Shown piece after piece: positions 32,842-43,453 of a stretch of DNA of 64,000 nucleotides. Both the position numbers and the translations under genes were made by a program. The notes beneath the pieces are model-generated. The model did not search any database, had not been told where the DNA came from, and saw only the letters and a program-made list of their open reading frames with translations. Every line of letters starts with the position of its first letter. The first letter of the stretch is position 1. The stretch spans positions 62,001 through 126,000 of the forward strand of contig NW_027195552.1 in the NCBI RefSeq assembly GCF_038502225.1, in the 5' to 3' direction. The stretch comes from Cherax quadricarinatus (lineage: Eukaryota; Arthropoda; Malacostraca; Decapoda; Parastacidae).

Positions 32842-35796
32842 ATGATTACAAGCATTGATCCTGATACCAACCTCTTATTTAATGACTTAAATGAATCAAA
32901 CAGTTACTGTAATTACTACACTGCAGAACAATCAAAGGCACTTCTCAGTGCCAACAACAACATAACTATCTTTAACTACAATATCAGATCTTTAAGCAAG
33001 CATTACGATGACCTCATAGCATTACTAAATTCCTTACATGCCAATATGTCCATCATTACACTAACTGAAACCTGGCTAAAGCCTGATAGTACAGATGTCT
33101 ATGCCATCCCTGGTTACACAGCCATACACAACTGTAGGCCAGACCAACAAGGGGGTGGCACAGCCATATACTACTCAGACCAACTAGAATGTATCACTAA
33201 TACTTGCACAAGGGATGAACATGGGGAATATATAATAGCTAAATTCAAATCCAAATACCTACAAAAACCTCTCACATTGATAAACATCTACAGAGTTCCA
33301 CAGTCAAACATTAGCCAATTTAGTCAAAATCTAGGAAGTATGATAACTGATACACGCATGAACAAAGATCACTTACTACTCTCAGGTGACTTCAATATAA
33401 ATCTCCTGCAAGACCAGGACCCACACGTTACTGAATTCACAAACACAATGAGTAACTGTATGTTACTACCAACAGTAACAAAACCTACAAGAGTTACAGA
33501 GACTAGTGTTTCCCTACTTGACCACATCTGGACCAACACCATATCCCCTTTAAAATCAGGCATAATTACAGATAATACCACAGACCACTACCCTACTTTC
33601 CTCATAACAACTCTTGGTAAACTACCCCAAGACACTACTAAAGTCACCTTCAGACTTCACAATGAGGCAGCCATTAATAACTTCGCAACAGCATTAGCAA
33701 ACATTGATTGGCACACTGAGCTAGAAATCTATACAGATATTGACGAATGTATTAATAATTTTCTAAAAAAGACCCAATACCTCTATAACAAGCACTGCCC
33801 TAAAAAAACTAAACAGATGACAGCAAAGAGACTGAACAGTCCCTGGCTAACACCCAGCATTCTCAAATCCATAAATACAAAACACCAATATGAAAAACAG
33901 TACAGAATGGGTCACATAACCAGAGACCAAACAAAACGTTACTCGTCAATCCTAACCAGCCTGATAAGAAGGGCAAAAAAATTGTATTATGAGAACAGAT
34001 TATCCAACTTACGAGGTGATATAAAAAAGACCTGGAAAACACTATCTGAAATTCTGGGAACAAAAAAGATATCACGAAATAGCGAAATAAAATTAGCAAA
34101 ATCAGATGAACCCCAACTCCCACCAACAGAAACAGCAAACAGACTCAATGATTTCTTCTCCACTATAGGACAAAACCTTGCCCATAAAATCCCAAGCTCA
34201 GATACCCCACCAAATAACTACCTCACCGGCAACTACCCGAACACACTGTTCCTAGCTCCGACTAACCCATACGAAGTCTCCCTTATTATCAATGCACTAA
34301 AAAACAAGGCAGGAGATTTAAGTACCTTACCACCCTTTATATATAAAAAAGTGTCACAAGTGCTATCTCCAATCATTGCAACACTCTTTAACAAATCCAT
34401 TGAATCCTCCACCTTCCCTACAGTACTCAAAATAGCAAGGGTCACCCCGATCCACAAAGGAGGAGACCAAACAGAGTTGAATAACTATAGGCCAATATCC
34501 AACTTACACCCTCTCTCAAAAATCTTTGAAAAACTAATTCATAAACGAATCTACTCCTACCTTATCTCCCAAAACATACTCAACCCCTGCCAATTTGGAT
34601 TCAGGCCTAATAAAAATACTAATGATGCTATTATACACATGCTAGAACATATATACACTGCAATAGAGAAAAAAGAAGTCCCACTGGGGATCTTCATTGA
34701 CTTACGTAAAGCTTTTGATACAGTTGACCATGACTTGCTCCACGTAAAATTGTCACACTATGGTATAAGAGGGCACTCCCTCAATTACCTCAAGTCATAC
34801 CTCAGCAACAGAAGCCAATATGTGTACGCAAATGGGGCAAACTCTTCTGCGCAACCAATTACAGTTGGTGTCCCACAGGGAAGTGTCCTTGGCCCTCTTC
34901 TCTTTCTCCTATACATAAATGACCTTCCAAATGCTTCGCAATTACTCAAACCCACACTATTTGCAGATGACACTACATACGTCTTCTCTCACCCGAGCCC
35001 AGTCACACTAGCCAATACTGTAAATACCGAATTACAGAAAATATCTACCTGGATGAGGACTAACAAACTTACACTAAACATTGACAAAACCTACTTCATT
35101 CAGTTTGGTAACAGAGCTACAGATGTCCCTCTTAACATAATGATAAACGGATCACCTATCACAAAGCTAACAGAGGGAAAATTCTTAGGAATCCACCTTG
35201 ATAATAGACTCAAATTTCATACACATATACAACAAATTTCTAAGAAAATTTCCAAGACTGTAGGCATACTATCGAAGATACGGTACTATGTTCCACAGTC
35301 AGCCCTCCTGGCCCTATATCACTCTCTTATTTACCCCTATCTCACCTATGGAATTTGTGCATGGGGCTCAACAACAGTTAACCATCTCAGACCACTAATT
35401 ACCCAACAAAAGGCTGCAGTTAGAATGATAACAAATTCTCACTACAGGCAGCACACTCCACCAATATTCAATACACTAAACCTACTCACCATACAAAACA
35501 TCCATACTTATTACTGCACCTATTACATACATAGAACACTTAACTCTGATATTAACCCTCCCCTCAAACATCTCCTTGCCAACCTCAACAGAACACATGA
35601 CCATAACACAAGGCACAGATCACTCTTTGATGTTCCTCGTGTTCATCTCACACTATGCAAAAACTCAATGCACATAAAAGGCCCTAAAATCTGGAATTCA
35701 TTACCTGTAAATATAAAAGAAACACTACCTGTTTATAAATTCAAGTCTCTACTCAAAGATCACTTACTCACCCAAAACCAAATAAATACTGAATAA
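32842..35796 (+). CDS. LINE family A ORF2: AP endonuclease and reverse transcriptase
   Basis: 984 codons, uninterrupted, ATG at 32842. Endonuclease (residues about 42-255): NYNIRSLS, TETWL at 75-79, GGGTAIYYS, SGDFNINLL at 181-189, LLDHIW and TDHYP. RT (about 500-800): TPIHKGGD..NNYRPISNL, QFGFRPNKNTNDA, FIDLRKAFDTVDHD, GVPQGSVLGPLLFLLYINDL, FADDTTYVF at about 707, LGIHLDNRLKF. The C-terminus has the ICAWGST..QQKAAVRMI block common to these LINEs. All catalytic blocks are intact, so the protein could be functional and might mobilise defective relatives in trans (inference). It acts in the nucleus by target-primed reverse transcription. Clade: CR1/L2-like by the tandem-repeat tail; I cannot build a tree. 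Confidence 0.95.
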   Translation: MITSIDPDTNLLFNDLNESNSYCNYYTAEQSKALLSANNNITIFNYNIRSLSKHYDDLIALLNSLHANMSIITLTETWLKPDSTDVYAIPGYTAIHNCRPDQQGGGTAIYYSDQLECITNTCTRDEHGEYIIAKFKSKYLQKPLTLINIYRVPQSNISQFSQNLGSMITDTRMNKDHLLLSGDFNINLLQDQDPHVTEFTNTMSNCMLLPTVTKPTRVTETSVSLLDHIWTNTISPLKSGIITDNTTDHYPTFLITTLGKLPQDTTKVTFRLHNEAAINNFATALANIDWHTELEIYTDIDECINNFLKKTQYLYNKHCPKKTKQMTAKRLNSPWLTPSILKSINTKHQYEKQYRMGHITRDQTKRYSSILTSLIRRAKKLYYENRLSNLRGDIKKTWKTLSEILGTKKISRNSEIKLAKSDEPQLPPTETANRLNDFFSTIGQNLAHKIPSSDTPPNNYLTGNYPNTLFLAPTNPYEVSLIINALKNKAGDLSTLPPFIYKKVSQVLSPIIATLFNKSIESSTFPTVLKIARVTPIHKGGDQTELNNYRPISNLHPLSKIFEKLIHKRIYSYLISQNILNPCQFGFRPNKNTNDAIIHMLEHIYTAIEKKEVPLGIFIDLRKAFDTVDHDLLHVKLSHYGIRGHSLNYLKSYLSNRSQYVYANGANSSAQPITVGVPQGSVLGPLLFLLYINDLPNASQLLKPTLFADDTTYVFSHPSPVTLANTVNTELQKISTWMRTNKLTLNIDKTYFIQFGNRATDVPLNIMINGSPITKLTEGKFLGIHLDNRLKFHTHIQQISKKISKTVGILSKIRYYVPQSALLALYHSLIYPYLTYGICAWGSTTVNHLRPLITQQKAAVRMITNSHYRQHTPPIFNTLNLLTIQNIHTYYCTYYIHRTLNSDINPPLKHLLANLNRTHDHNTRHRSLFDVPRVHLTLCKNSMHIKGPKIWNSLPVNIKETLPVYKFKSLLKDHLLTQNQINTE

Positions 35797-36114
35797 CTGA
35801 ACCTTATAAATTGTATATCTTAAATGTTTCTCACAATTATATCACATAAATGTTAAACCTAAAACCCAATCTAACTTTATTATTTTTTAAATACACTACC
35901 TAACAGAATCCTTCATATGACCTGTCTTTGTAATACTCACTTGTGCTTTATAGTAATCTGTTTACATTAATGTTTTATCACTGACTTCATCATTGCTTAA
36001 TTAATCTTAAGTTAATTTTAAGCCAGCCCGTAATGCTATGCATAGTATAAGTGGCTTTGGCATACTGCTCTTATCTGTATTTTTTTTGTACCTCTGTATG
36101 TGTGCACAAATTTA

Positions 36115-36117
36115 AAA

Positions 36118-36152
<35 letters not shown>

Positions 36153-36154
36153 AT
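36115..36154 (+). repeat. (AAAT)n LINE tail
   Basis: About ten AAAT repeats at the 3' end of copy A2. The same tail is at 51876-51906 and, inverted, at 44641-44665. Confidence 0.9.
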
Positions 36155-36309
36155 TAAGAATGTATCAAATGTATCTGTGCCTATGAAAATTAATAGTTAC
36201 CATAAGATAAACTAGTACCTACTACTGTAACATAATATGTACCTATTAATGTACACAGATCTTCTCTTTAAAGTTAATGTTAATAACTCAGTCTAATTTA
36301 TTCCTAGTA

Positions 36310-36622
36310 CACCTACCATCTGACTTACGACCGAGTTTGGTTCCGAGAAACCAGTCGTACGTTGAAATGATCGTAAGTCGAACCTTACTACTGAATATCA
36401 ACAAAACATTTTTGTAATGACTTTATTTTATTGTTTTATTTTGGTATTTCATGTTTTACTTTACTTCTTATGCTATTAGTACTGTATTTTATACTGTAAG
36501 GTTTAGGATAAACACTGTGTACAACACAAGTAGTTGTTTATTTCCCAGAAATTTGGCATAAAAAACACGGTCGTAAGTCGAGTGGTCGTAAGTTGAGCAG
36601 GTCATAAGTCGGATGGTAGGCG
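36310..36622. mobile_element. 313-bp MITE with TIRs and TA duplication
   Basis: Left end CACCTACCATCTGACTTACG, right end (reverse complement) CGCCTACCATCCGACTTATG, flanked by TA (36308-36309, 36623-36624). It belongs to the same terminus family as the ends at 4855, 6045 and 23179, and is the only complete copy in the window. Confidence 0.8.
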
Positions 36623-36624
36623 TA

Positions 36625-37224
36625 TATCTTCTTTTATTGTAACTGATCTTCACATAGTTGAGTTACTGAGCTGTTTTAACTTTTAAGGTTTAAATAACAA
36701 GATATTACAAGGACATCAATAAAAACAAGTTAATTTGTCTGACTTATTTTCGGTTAACCTGGTGGGTTATATACACACGTTACTATGTATGATAATTTAT
36801 GTAACTGTATTTATGTATCCTGTACCTAAATAAACTTACTAACTTATTGGGTTATTCTTGGTTAAATAATGAACCTCATGTATGACTGTAAATGTGCTGC
36901 CTACAACAATGGAAGGAAGTGAACATTTAACCTTTTCACTGTCGATGCCATAATTATACGGCTTCCAAGCCAGTGTTGGTGCTGAAATATTATGACAAAA
37001 TTCCAGTGGCTTCAAATCTAGCAGGAGAAACCTGCAAGATCTACATGTTAGAGAATGGGTCTGTATGCTCAGTGTGCGTGGTATAAAAAAAATTGGGGAG
37101 GCCACAGTGCATTGTGGGAGTGCCAATTCAGTACCAATGAATAACTCACTACCCAGTGAATTGCAGCGCTGTATAGCCCTTGTGGCTTAGCGCTTCTTTT
37201 TGATTATAATAATAATAATACCCA
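36625..37224. other. Non-coding repeat fragments
   Basis: Includes a LINE-like 3' terminus (about 36800-36845, AATAAACTTAC), a one-ended TTAA MITE starting at 36926 (TTAACCTTTTCACTGTCG) whose body (AAAATTGGGGAGG..GTGGGAGTGCC) is also at 26790-26850, and a short repeat with an ATA tail at 37170-37221 (CCCTTGTGGCTTAGCGCTTC). No gene. Confidence 0.6.
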
Positions 37225-37304
37225 GAGAATTGAGACTCTTCCTTCCTAAGTGATAGTTCTAACACAGAGGACATGTTAGTGTAATCCCTGTGGACTGAAC
37301 CAAG

Positions 37305-37868
37305 ATGCCCTCCATTGAGCAACTTTACCAGCAGCTTAAGGAGGAATTGAGGGTAGCAAAGCTTGAGATACGGTGACTGATGAAAGAAAACAAGAGGATT
37401 TGTAGTAGTCCTCCTGTTGTGAGTCCACAGGTCAAGAAGGGAACCTGGGCAGTTGCCGGACAGCATGGAACGAAGTTGAAGATCAAGAAGATGAATGGAG
37501 AAGTCTAAACGATGAAGAAAGAGGCCGCTGTGGAAACTGTTGTGGAAACATCGAATGCATTCTCCATGCTACCCAGTGAATGTGAGTCGACTACTGGGAA
37601 CATCATGATGGATGACACCAAGGAAGGTAAAAACCTTGTTGTTGGGGATAGCCAGGTTAGGTACATGGATAGGGCCTTCTGCTTGAATGAGAGGAGGACA
37701 CAAAGTATTTGCTTTCCTGGGGTTGTGATGAAGGATATTGTTAGCGGCTTGACAACATCAAGAATAGCAATAGGATCACTCCTATTATCTGCCTCAGTGC
37801 TGGAGGCAATGATGTAGGCCAGTGTAGAAGTGAGGATTTAGTTGGAAGGTACAGGACAGCAATAGACT
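37305..37868 (+). pseudogene. CR1-type ORF1 fragment with SGNH esterase motifs
   Basis: An ATG at 37305 opens MPSIEQLYQQLKEEL, a short coiled-coil-like segment. The same frame, with stops at about 37374 and 37506, reaches LVVGDSQVRYMDRAFC (about 37640), the block-I nucleophile GDSQ of SGNH esterases. After a frameshift near 37775 comes CLSAGGNDVGQCRSE (about 37795-37830), the GGND block. Esterase domains occur in ORF1 proteins of some CR1-group LINEs. This LINE type is separate from families A and B. The fragment stops at about 37868, where Tigger sequence starts. Confidence 0.75.
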
Positions 37869-38583
37869 CTTTAAGATTTTCCTTAAATGGGACACAACAT
37901 TGTCACTGTAGATGTTGCCAGCACAGCCTGTAATAGCTGTGTCAGGGTGATGTTCATCCATAAATGTTTGTACATAAGAAAGCAAGAACACTGCAGCAGG
38001 CCTATTGGCCCACACTAGGCAGGTCTTTCATAAACCATCCCACTAACAGAATCGTATTTGCCCAACTCAATTTTCAATGCTTCCGAAGCAATAAACTTTG
38101 ATAATTCTATTCACTCATGAGCAAGTCCCAATCAAATCAAATCATGTGTGTGGGGAAGTATCCTGTCTGGTATGTGGGGAAGTACCCTGGCTGATATGTG
38201 GGGATGTACCCTGGCTGGTATGTGGGGAAGTACCCTGGCTAGTATGTGGGGAAGTACCCTGGCTGGTATGTGGGGAAGTACCCTGGCTGGTATGTGGGGA
38301 AGTACCCTGGCTGGTATGTGGGGAAGTACCCTAACTTGTATGTGGGGAAGTACCCTGGCTGGTATGTGGGGAAGTTCGCTGGCTGGTGTACACAAGAAAG
38401 CAGGAACACTGCAACAGACCTGTTGGCCTATACTACCACCCTCTACCACCATCACTACGACCATCACTACCACCCTCTACCACCATCACATTCCTATCTT
38501 TCTACAAACTTTTTCTTGAATTCTATAGTGTTTCTCACCCTTTTTACCACAGGGCTGGCAATAGCTTTCTTTGGGCCCAAGGA
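37866..38583 (-). mobile_element. Hollowed-out Tigger remnant
   Basis: 37866-37972 encodes on the minus strand the transposase C-terminal segment (VQTFMDEHHPD..NVVSHLRKILK), and 38505-38583 matches the N-terminal coding start of Tigger (minus strand). Between them lie two copies of a short decapod-type repeat (AGAAAGCA.GAACACTGCA, at about 37976 and 38392), a 24-bp minisatellite and a CCAC-rich run. Most of the transposase has been replaced. Confidence 0.7.
38146..38385 (+). repeat. 24-bp minisatellite, ten units
   Basis: Ten head-to-tail 24-bp units with the consensus GTATGTGGGGAAGTACCCTG plus GCTG, with few substitutions. Because 24 is a multiple of three, all frames stay open and encode 8-residue repeats; I regard those frames as by-products. 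Confidence 0.95.
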
Positions 38584-38599
38584 AACCGACTGGAAATAG

Positions 38600-39073
38600 G
38601 TGAACCTCACATGCAACCTATAGACTTGGCTGACAAATTTAATGTCTTCTTCTCTACTGTAGGATCAAAGCTAGCACGTCAAATTCCTAGCTCAAATACC
38701 CATCTGAGCGAATATCTCACTGGCAACTATCCAAATACTCTATTTCTAGCTCCAACTAATCCCACTGAAGTCTCGCCCATCATTAAATCATTAAAAAATA
38801 AACCAGGTGATCTAGATAACTTGCCGCCATTCATGTATAAAAAAGCTGCACCAGAACTGTCGCCCATTATTGCAACAATGTTTAACAAATCTATAGCTTC
38901 CTCAACCTTCCCATCCATACTCAAGACAGCAAGGGTCACCCCGATCCACAAAGGTGGAGATACAGCTGATTTGAACAATTACAGAACCATATCAAACTTG
39001 CCCTTACTATCCAAGATATTTGAAAAAATAATACACAAGCGACTTTACTCCTACCTTACATCCAACAATACAC
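38600..39073 (+). pseudogene. LINE family A-related RT fragment (A3)
   Basis: About 155 codons in one frame: ADKFNVFFSTVGSKLA, NYPNTLFLAPTNPTEVSPIIKSLKNK, FMYKKAAPELSPIIATMFNKS, TPIHKGGDTADLNNYR and LSKIFEKIIHKRLYSYL. This covers the pre-RT and first RT block of a relative of the intact ORF2. It is cut off at the TTAA where the next element begins. Confidence 0.85.
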
Positions 39074-40135
39074 TTAACCCTTTCAGGGTCCGTGCCGTAG
39101 ATCTACGGCTTTATGTTCAGGGTCCAAACCGTAGATCTGTGCCACGAGCTCAGCTCACTCTGGTAAGCTGTGAGTGGTAAATTTGGGCCTAGATATGAGA
39201 GAATACATCTATGTAGTATGTGTGCACCACATAAAACAAATCCTACAGCACACAATGTATAATGAGAGAAAAAAAACTGAGACCATAATTTTCGATTAAA
39301 ACAGCAAATTTGCAGTGCTTTTTCGTATGTTTTTTATAGTTGTATTTGCGATTTCTTGGTCTCATTTGATAGAATCGAAGACATACTACAGAAATAGAGA
39401 TGATTTTGATTGGTTTTAGCACTGGAAATGGCTTGAAACTGAGCTTAAAGTAGCAAAAATGTTAAATTTTTGCTGATGTTCAAGAGTAAACAAACGACCT
39501 CACACGTCTAATACACGCCAGCTGGTAGGTCTAATATACATTCACAAATGTGGTGATGATATTTATAAAATTATTACAATATTGCATAACAATAAATCTT
39601 CTATTTTTTGGTTTGAATAAAATTCATTATGTGAATAAAAAATCAAAATTGAATTCATTTGTAAAGCCTCAAAATGTAACTAATGAACAGAGGAAATGTT
39701 AGTTTAGTGCCGAGAATACCTATATTGTTTATCCTGGACCCTATTTTGAAATTAGAATATTTTGAACTTTGTGTTACATTGGCCAAATTACCAATTTCCG
39801 ATCACTTTATTTTGTAGTTGAAACAGTTGACTTGGCGATTTCTTGTGCTCAATCGATAGAATAGAAGTAATACTAGTGAAATAGCTAAGAATTTGGTCAA
39901 ACGAAATGATGTAATTGGCGTAAAATGGAAGTCAAAGTCGGAAAAATCACCGATTCGTAAATATCGCTGACACATCAAAATTTGCGAGAGCATATTTTCG
40001 TCAATTTTTTTTATTCTAAAGCATGTCAAAAAATGTGTTCTTTTTTCTATATAAAAAAAGACAATTTTTTTTTTTAAATATTAGGGGCACTGCACGAGTG
40101 AATGTATATATACATTTGGACCATTTAAGGGTTAA
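39074..40135. mobile_element. Chimeric TTAA element joining LINE A3 to LINE B4
   Basis: The left end is TTAACCCTTTCAGGGTCCG (39074) and the right end, inward, TTAACCCTTAAATGGTCC (40135). They share only the first eight or nine bases and belong to two TTAA MITE families seen elsewhere in the window. The interior (39740-40020) resembles the MITE body at 9345-9700. No transposase. Left and right flanks are different LINEs, so the two ends are not from one simple insertion. Confidence 0.65.
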
Positions 40136-42163
40136 TTAATGCTTCAAATGGTGTAGTGGAAGTTTTAGCAGTAAAGATCAAGAACCAAAATCTAGTCATT
40201 GTGGTAATCTACAAGCCTCTGGATGCAACGTCCCAACAATTCCAGGAACAGCTGTTGAAAATTAACCACTGTTTGGAAAATGTTCCAGCTCCTGCCCCTA
40301 ACATCTTGCTTCTGGGGTATTTCAACCTAAGGCACCTAAAATGGAGGAATATAGCAAATAATATTGTTGCAGTGATAACACCACGAGGCAGCTCAGACGA
40401 GAACTTACACACACACTAGCTCTTAAATCTCTGCACAAAATTCAACTTAAACCAGCAAATAATAGAGCCTACTAGCCTTTAGAATACACTGGGCCTCATC
40501 TTCACTAACATTGATGATCTGATACGAAATGTCACCATATCAAAAAAAGTATATGTACTCGGAACACAACATAATCGAGGTTCAGACATATATGCAAGGA
40601 GCCCCAGACTGACAAAATGAGATCAGCCTTCACCAAATTCAACTTCAATAACAAAAACATAAAGTGGGACCAAGTAAATGAAGTCCTAAACGATAAAAGC
40701 TGGGAATATAGACTAAGCAACACAGACCCCAAGTTATGCCCAAAACAGATTAACTCTGTGGAACTCGATGTATGCTCAAGGCATATTCATTTAAGAAAAA
40801 GGAGGAGTAGCTGTAAAATAGAAAGAGACAGGCGCTACCTTTACAGGCAACGGAAAAGAATAACAGAGCGGCTAAAAGAGATCAATATATCTGAAATGCG
40901 TAGGGAGACACTAGTCAGAGAAACAGCAAACATCGAACTAAAGCTAAAGGAATCTTATTGGAGTCAAGGAACGCGGGAATAACTAAAAGCCATAAATGAA
41001 ATCGAAAGAAACCAAATCAAAGTCGAGAACAACAAGATGGGTCCTACACAGATGACAGCAAGGAAATGAGTGAGCTACTCAAGTCCCAAAATGACTCGGC
41101 TTTTAGCGAGCTGCTAACCAGACTGAGAGTCGAAGATCTAAATAAATTTTTTATGAGTGAGCCACAGAATTTGGCAAACACAAGCCTATCTGATGTTATC
41201 CTGACGCCAAATGACTTCGAACAGGCGATAAATGACATGCCCATGCACTCTGCCCCAGGGCCAGACTCATGGGACTCTGTATTCATCAAGAACTGCAAGA
41301 AGCCCCTATCACATGATTTTAACATCCTACGGAGAGGGAGCATGGACACTGGGGTCATCGCACAGTTGCTAAAAACAACAGACATGGCCCCACTCCACAA
41401 AGGGGGCAGTAAAGCAATAGCAAAGAACTACAGTCTGATAGCACTAACATCCCATATCATAAAAATCTTTGAAAAGGTCCTAAGAAGCAAGATCGCCACC
41501 CATTTAGATACCCATCAGTTACGCAACCCAGGGTAATATGGGTTTAGAGCAGGTCGCTCCTGTCTGTCCCAACTACTGGAACACTACGACAAGGTCCTAG
41601 ATGCACTAAAAGACAAAAAGAATGCAGATGTAATATACACAGACTTTGGAAAAACCTTCGACAAGTGTGACCATGGTGTAATAGCGCACAAAATGTGTGC
41701 TAAAGGAATAACAGGAAAAGTTGGAAAAAGGATCTATAATTTCCTCACAAACAGAACACAAAGAGTAATAGTCAACAGAGTAAAGTCTGAGGCGGCTACG
41801 GTGAAAAGCTCTGTTCTGCAAGGCACAGTACTCGCTCCCATATTGTTTCTCATCCTCATATCTGACATAGACAAGGATGTCAGGAACAGCACCGTGTCTT
41901 CCTTTGCAGATGACACCCGAATCTGCATGACAGTGTCTTCCACTGCAGACACTGCAAGGCTCCAGGCGGACATCAACCAAATCTTTCAATGGGCTACAGA
42001 AAACAATGTGAAGTTCAACGATGAGAAATTTCAATTATTCCAATATGGTAAACATGAGGAAATTAAAACTTCATCAGAGTATAAAATAAATTCCAGCCAC
42101 AAAATAGAGCGGAAAACTAATGTAAAAACCTGGGAGTGATCATGTAGGAGGATCTCACCTTCA
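40132..42163 (+). pseudogene. LINE family B copy B4, ORF2 first part
   Basis: Begins within the endonuclease (after the LLNAS position of B1) and runs with several stops and frameshifts through RT. Intact blocks: ILLL.YFNLRHLKWRN, PGPDSWDSVFIKNCKKPLSH, GFRAGRSC, FADDTRICMTV (about 41905). Breaks are visible near 40420, 40485, 40615, 40982, 41035 and 41537. It stops at CTCACCTTCA (42163), exactly where family-A sequence enters, and continues at 51907. Confidence 0.9.
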
Positions 42164-42640
42164 TGATGACAAGGAAGAGCAAGACAAGTTATCTGATGCA
42201 GTAGTAATTAACACTCCACTCTTTCCCAGTGAATTAAACCATTCCAACTGCAAAGATACAACTCTCCAGATCATACGTGACCACCAACATGTTAATGTAC
42301 CAGTGTCGGAAATAAAAGAATCGCGGTTACTAGGGAACCAAAGTAGAAAAAGTGTTATGCTCAGATTTCACACACAAGACAGTAAAAAAGATCTAATAAT
42401 TTCATCTATCAAAGCAAAAAAAAGATATATACATAAATGAGTCTCACAAAATTAAGACAGAACCTCCTGTACAGAGTGAGAAAACTAAAACGTGAGAATA
42501 ATGATAAAATTCACCAGTGCTTTGTACGTGATGGAAAAATTCTAGTGAGAAAAACAAATGTAGGCTGTGTGTACCACATTACAAATGAAAATGAACTAGA
42601 AAACTTCCTTCATGATGCAATCATTACAGAGTCTGACTGA
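42164..42640 (+). pseudogene. LINE family A ORF1 fragment (nucleic-acid-binding, RRM-like)
   Basis: The first frame from 42164 encodes VINTPLFPSEL, RDHQHVNVPVSEIKESRLLG and VMLRFHTQDSKKDLI, a fold typical of the RRM-like central part of LINE ORF1 proteins (K/R-rich, alternating strand and helix). At about 42444 the frame shifts (INES then LTKLRQNLLYRVRKL) and continues to a stop at 42640 through IHQCFVRDGKILVR. The 5' end is missing because the LINE is truncated. ORF1 proteins chaperone LINE RNA. No other copy in the window preserves ORF1 of this family. Confidence 0.65.
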
Positions 42641-42964
42641 TATTAGTGACCAAATCCTTTCTATGTTAGTGTATGTTATTATGTCATTATTGAACTAATC
42701 CCTGTGCTATCACCTCCTAGATAGTATTTACTACCTCATTATCCCAGTTGTCCAACACAGTTCTTTGTGTGACCCAATTTGTGTTATCTTCCCAGATTCC
42801 CAATTCACAATTTATTTTTTGGTTAATAGGATATACTTACTCTTTAAAAATATCTGTTTTACCTTTCTCTTTCCTACTAAAGCACTGTTAAAATTCTCTT
42901 ACAATCATACCTAATTTTCCCTTTTCTCCCAAACTAAAAATAACAAACTAGTGTATGTTCCTAC
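42641..42964 (+). other. Family A ORF1-ORF2 spacer, first part
   Basis: Pyrimidine-rich, non-coding. At 42953 it reaches CTAGTGTATGTTCCTACTAC, which is also the 5' limit of the inverted copy at 48657-48677 (reverse complement). Confidence 0.6.
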
Positions 42965-43011
42965 TACAGTACTGTACAGTACAGTACAGTACAGTACAGT
43001 ACAGTACAGTA
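42965..43011 (+). repeat. ACAGT pentamer microsatellite
   Basis: About eight ACAGT units directly abutting the first hammerhead-like core. It replaces the expected upstream flank of that core. Confidence 0.9.
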
Positions 43012-43043
43012 CTGAAGAAGCCTACTGTGTAGGCGAAACGTTT
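43012..43043 (+). ncRNA. Hammerhead-like core, unit 1
   Basis: CTGAAGA (43012-43018), stem II 43020-43025 with 43029-43034, GAAA 43035-43038, same downstream sequence as unit 2. The upstream stem I strand is replaced by the ACAGT microsatellite, so stem I is lost. Confidence 0.4.
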
Positions 43044-43414
43044 CGAAATAAAGATACCTAACTGTTGCATATATGTCTTACCTAACAACCTGTCGGTATT
43101 TTATACCATTTTAATGTTCAGTCTGTCGGACACTGCAACACAAGGGTATCTTGGTACAGACCTGAAATCAACTTCCACAACCTCTACTAGTGAGAAGGGC
43201 TGGATTTAAGAGGGGCCTGACCTCCCAAAGTGACCTACGTCTCACCTCCTGGCACCATATAAGGCTCCATCCTGTCACTTCAACTCCACATTGTTTCAGA
43301 CTATGGAACAATGCTCTTCTCCAGACTGAGGGACTGACCACCTCAAAACTTTAAGGGTGATGGACTGATTACATCGTCTTCAAGTCTCTTCTGCTTCTAT
43401 CAACCTTTCTGTAC

Positions 43415-43453
43415 TCGACTGAAGAAGCCTACTGTGTAGGCGAAACGTTTCGA
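43415..43453 (+). ncRNA. Hammerhead-ribozyme-like core, unit 2
   Basis: Core CTGAAGA (43419-43425) matches CUGANGA. Stem II GCCTAC (43427-43432) and GTAGGC (43436-43441) with a TGT loop; GAAA (43442-43445); then CGTT with a predicted GUU cleavage triplet ending at 43449. Stem I would be TCGA (43415-43418) with TCGA (43450-43453). Stem III is only the self-complementary ACGU, so a dimeric fold would be needed, as reported for small-stem-III hammerheads. One extra A (43426) separates the core from stem II, which departs from the consensus and may abolish activity. Confidence 0.5.

Larger units (their letters stand above)
32738..36154 (+). mobile_element. CR1/L2-like LINE family A, copy A2, ORF2 intact
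   Basis: The 5' end lies about 100 bp ahead of ORF2, at the ATTTTACATTTGTTAAAT block shared with 44548 onward, so the copy is 5'-truncated and lacks ORF1. It runs through ORF2, a 320-bp 3' UTR and an (AAAT)n tail (36115-36154). No target-site duplication could be confirmed by eye. Confidence 0.9.

Noticed and set aside
38146..38385. Possible CRISPR array
   Set aside because: Units are directly abutting with no unique spacers, and the genome is eukaryotic.
38098..38599. Open frames with 8-residue repeats such as GEVPWLVC
   Set aside because: Generated by the 24-bp minisatellite, open in several frames and both strands.
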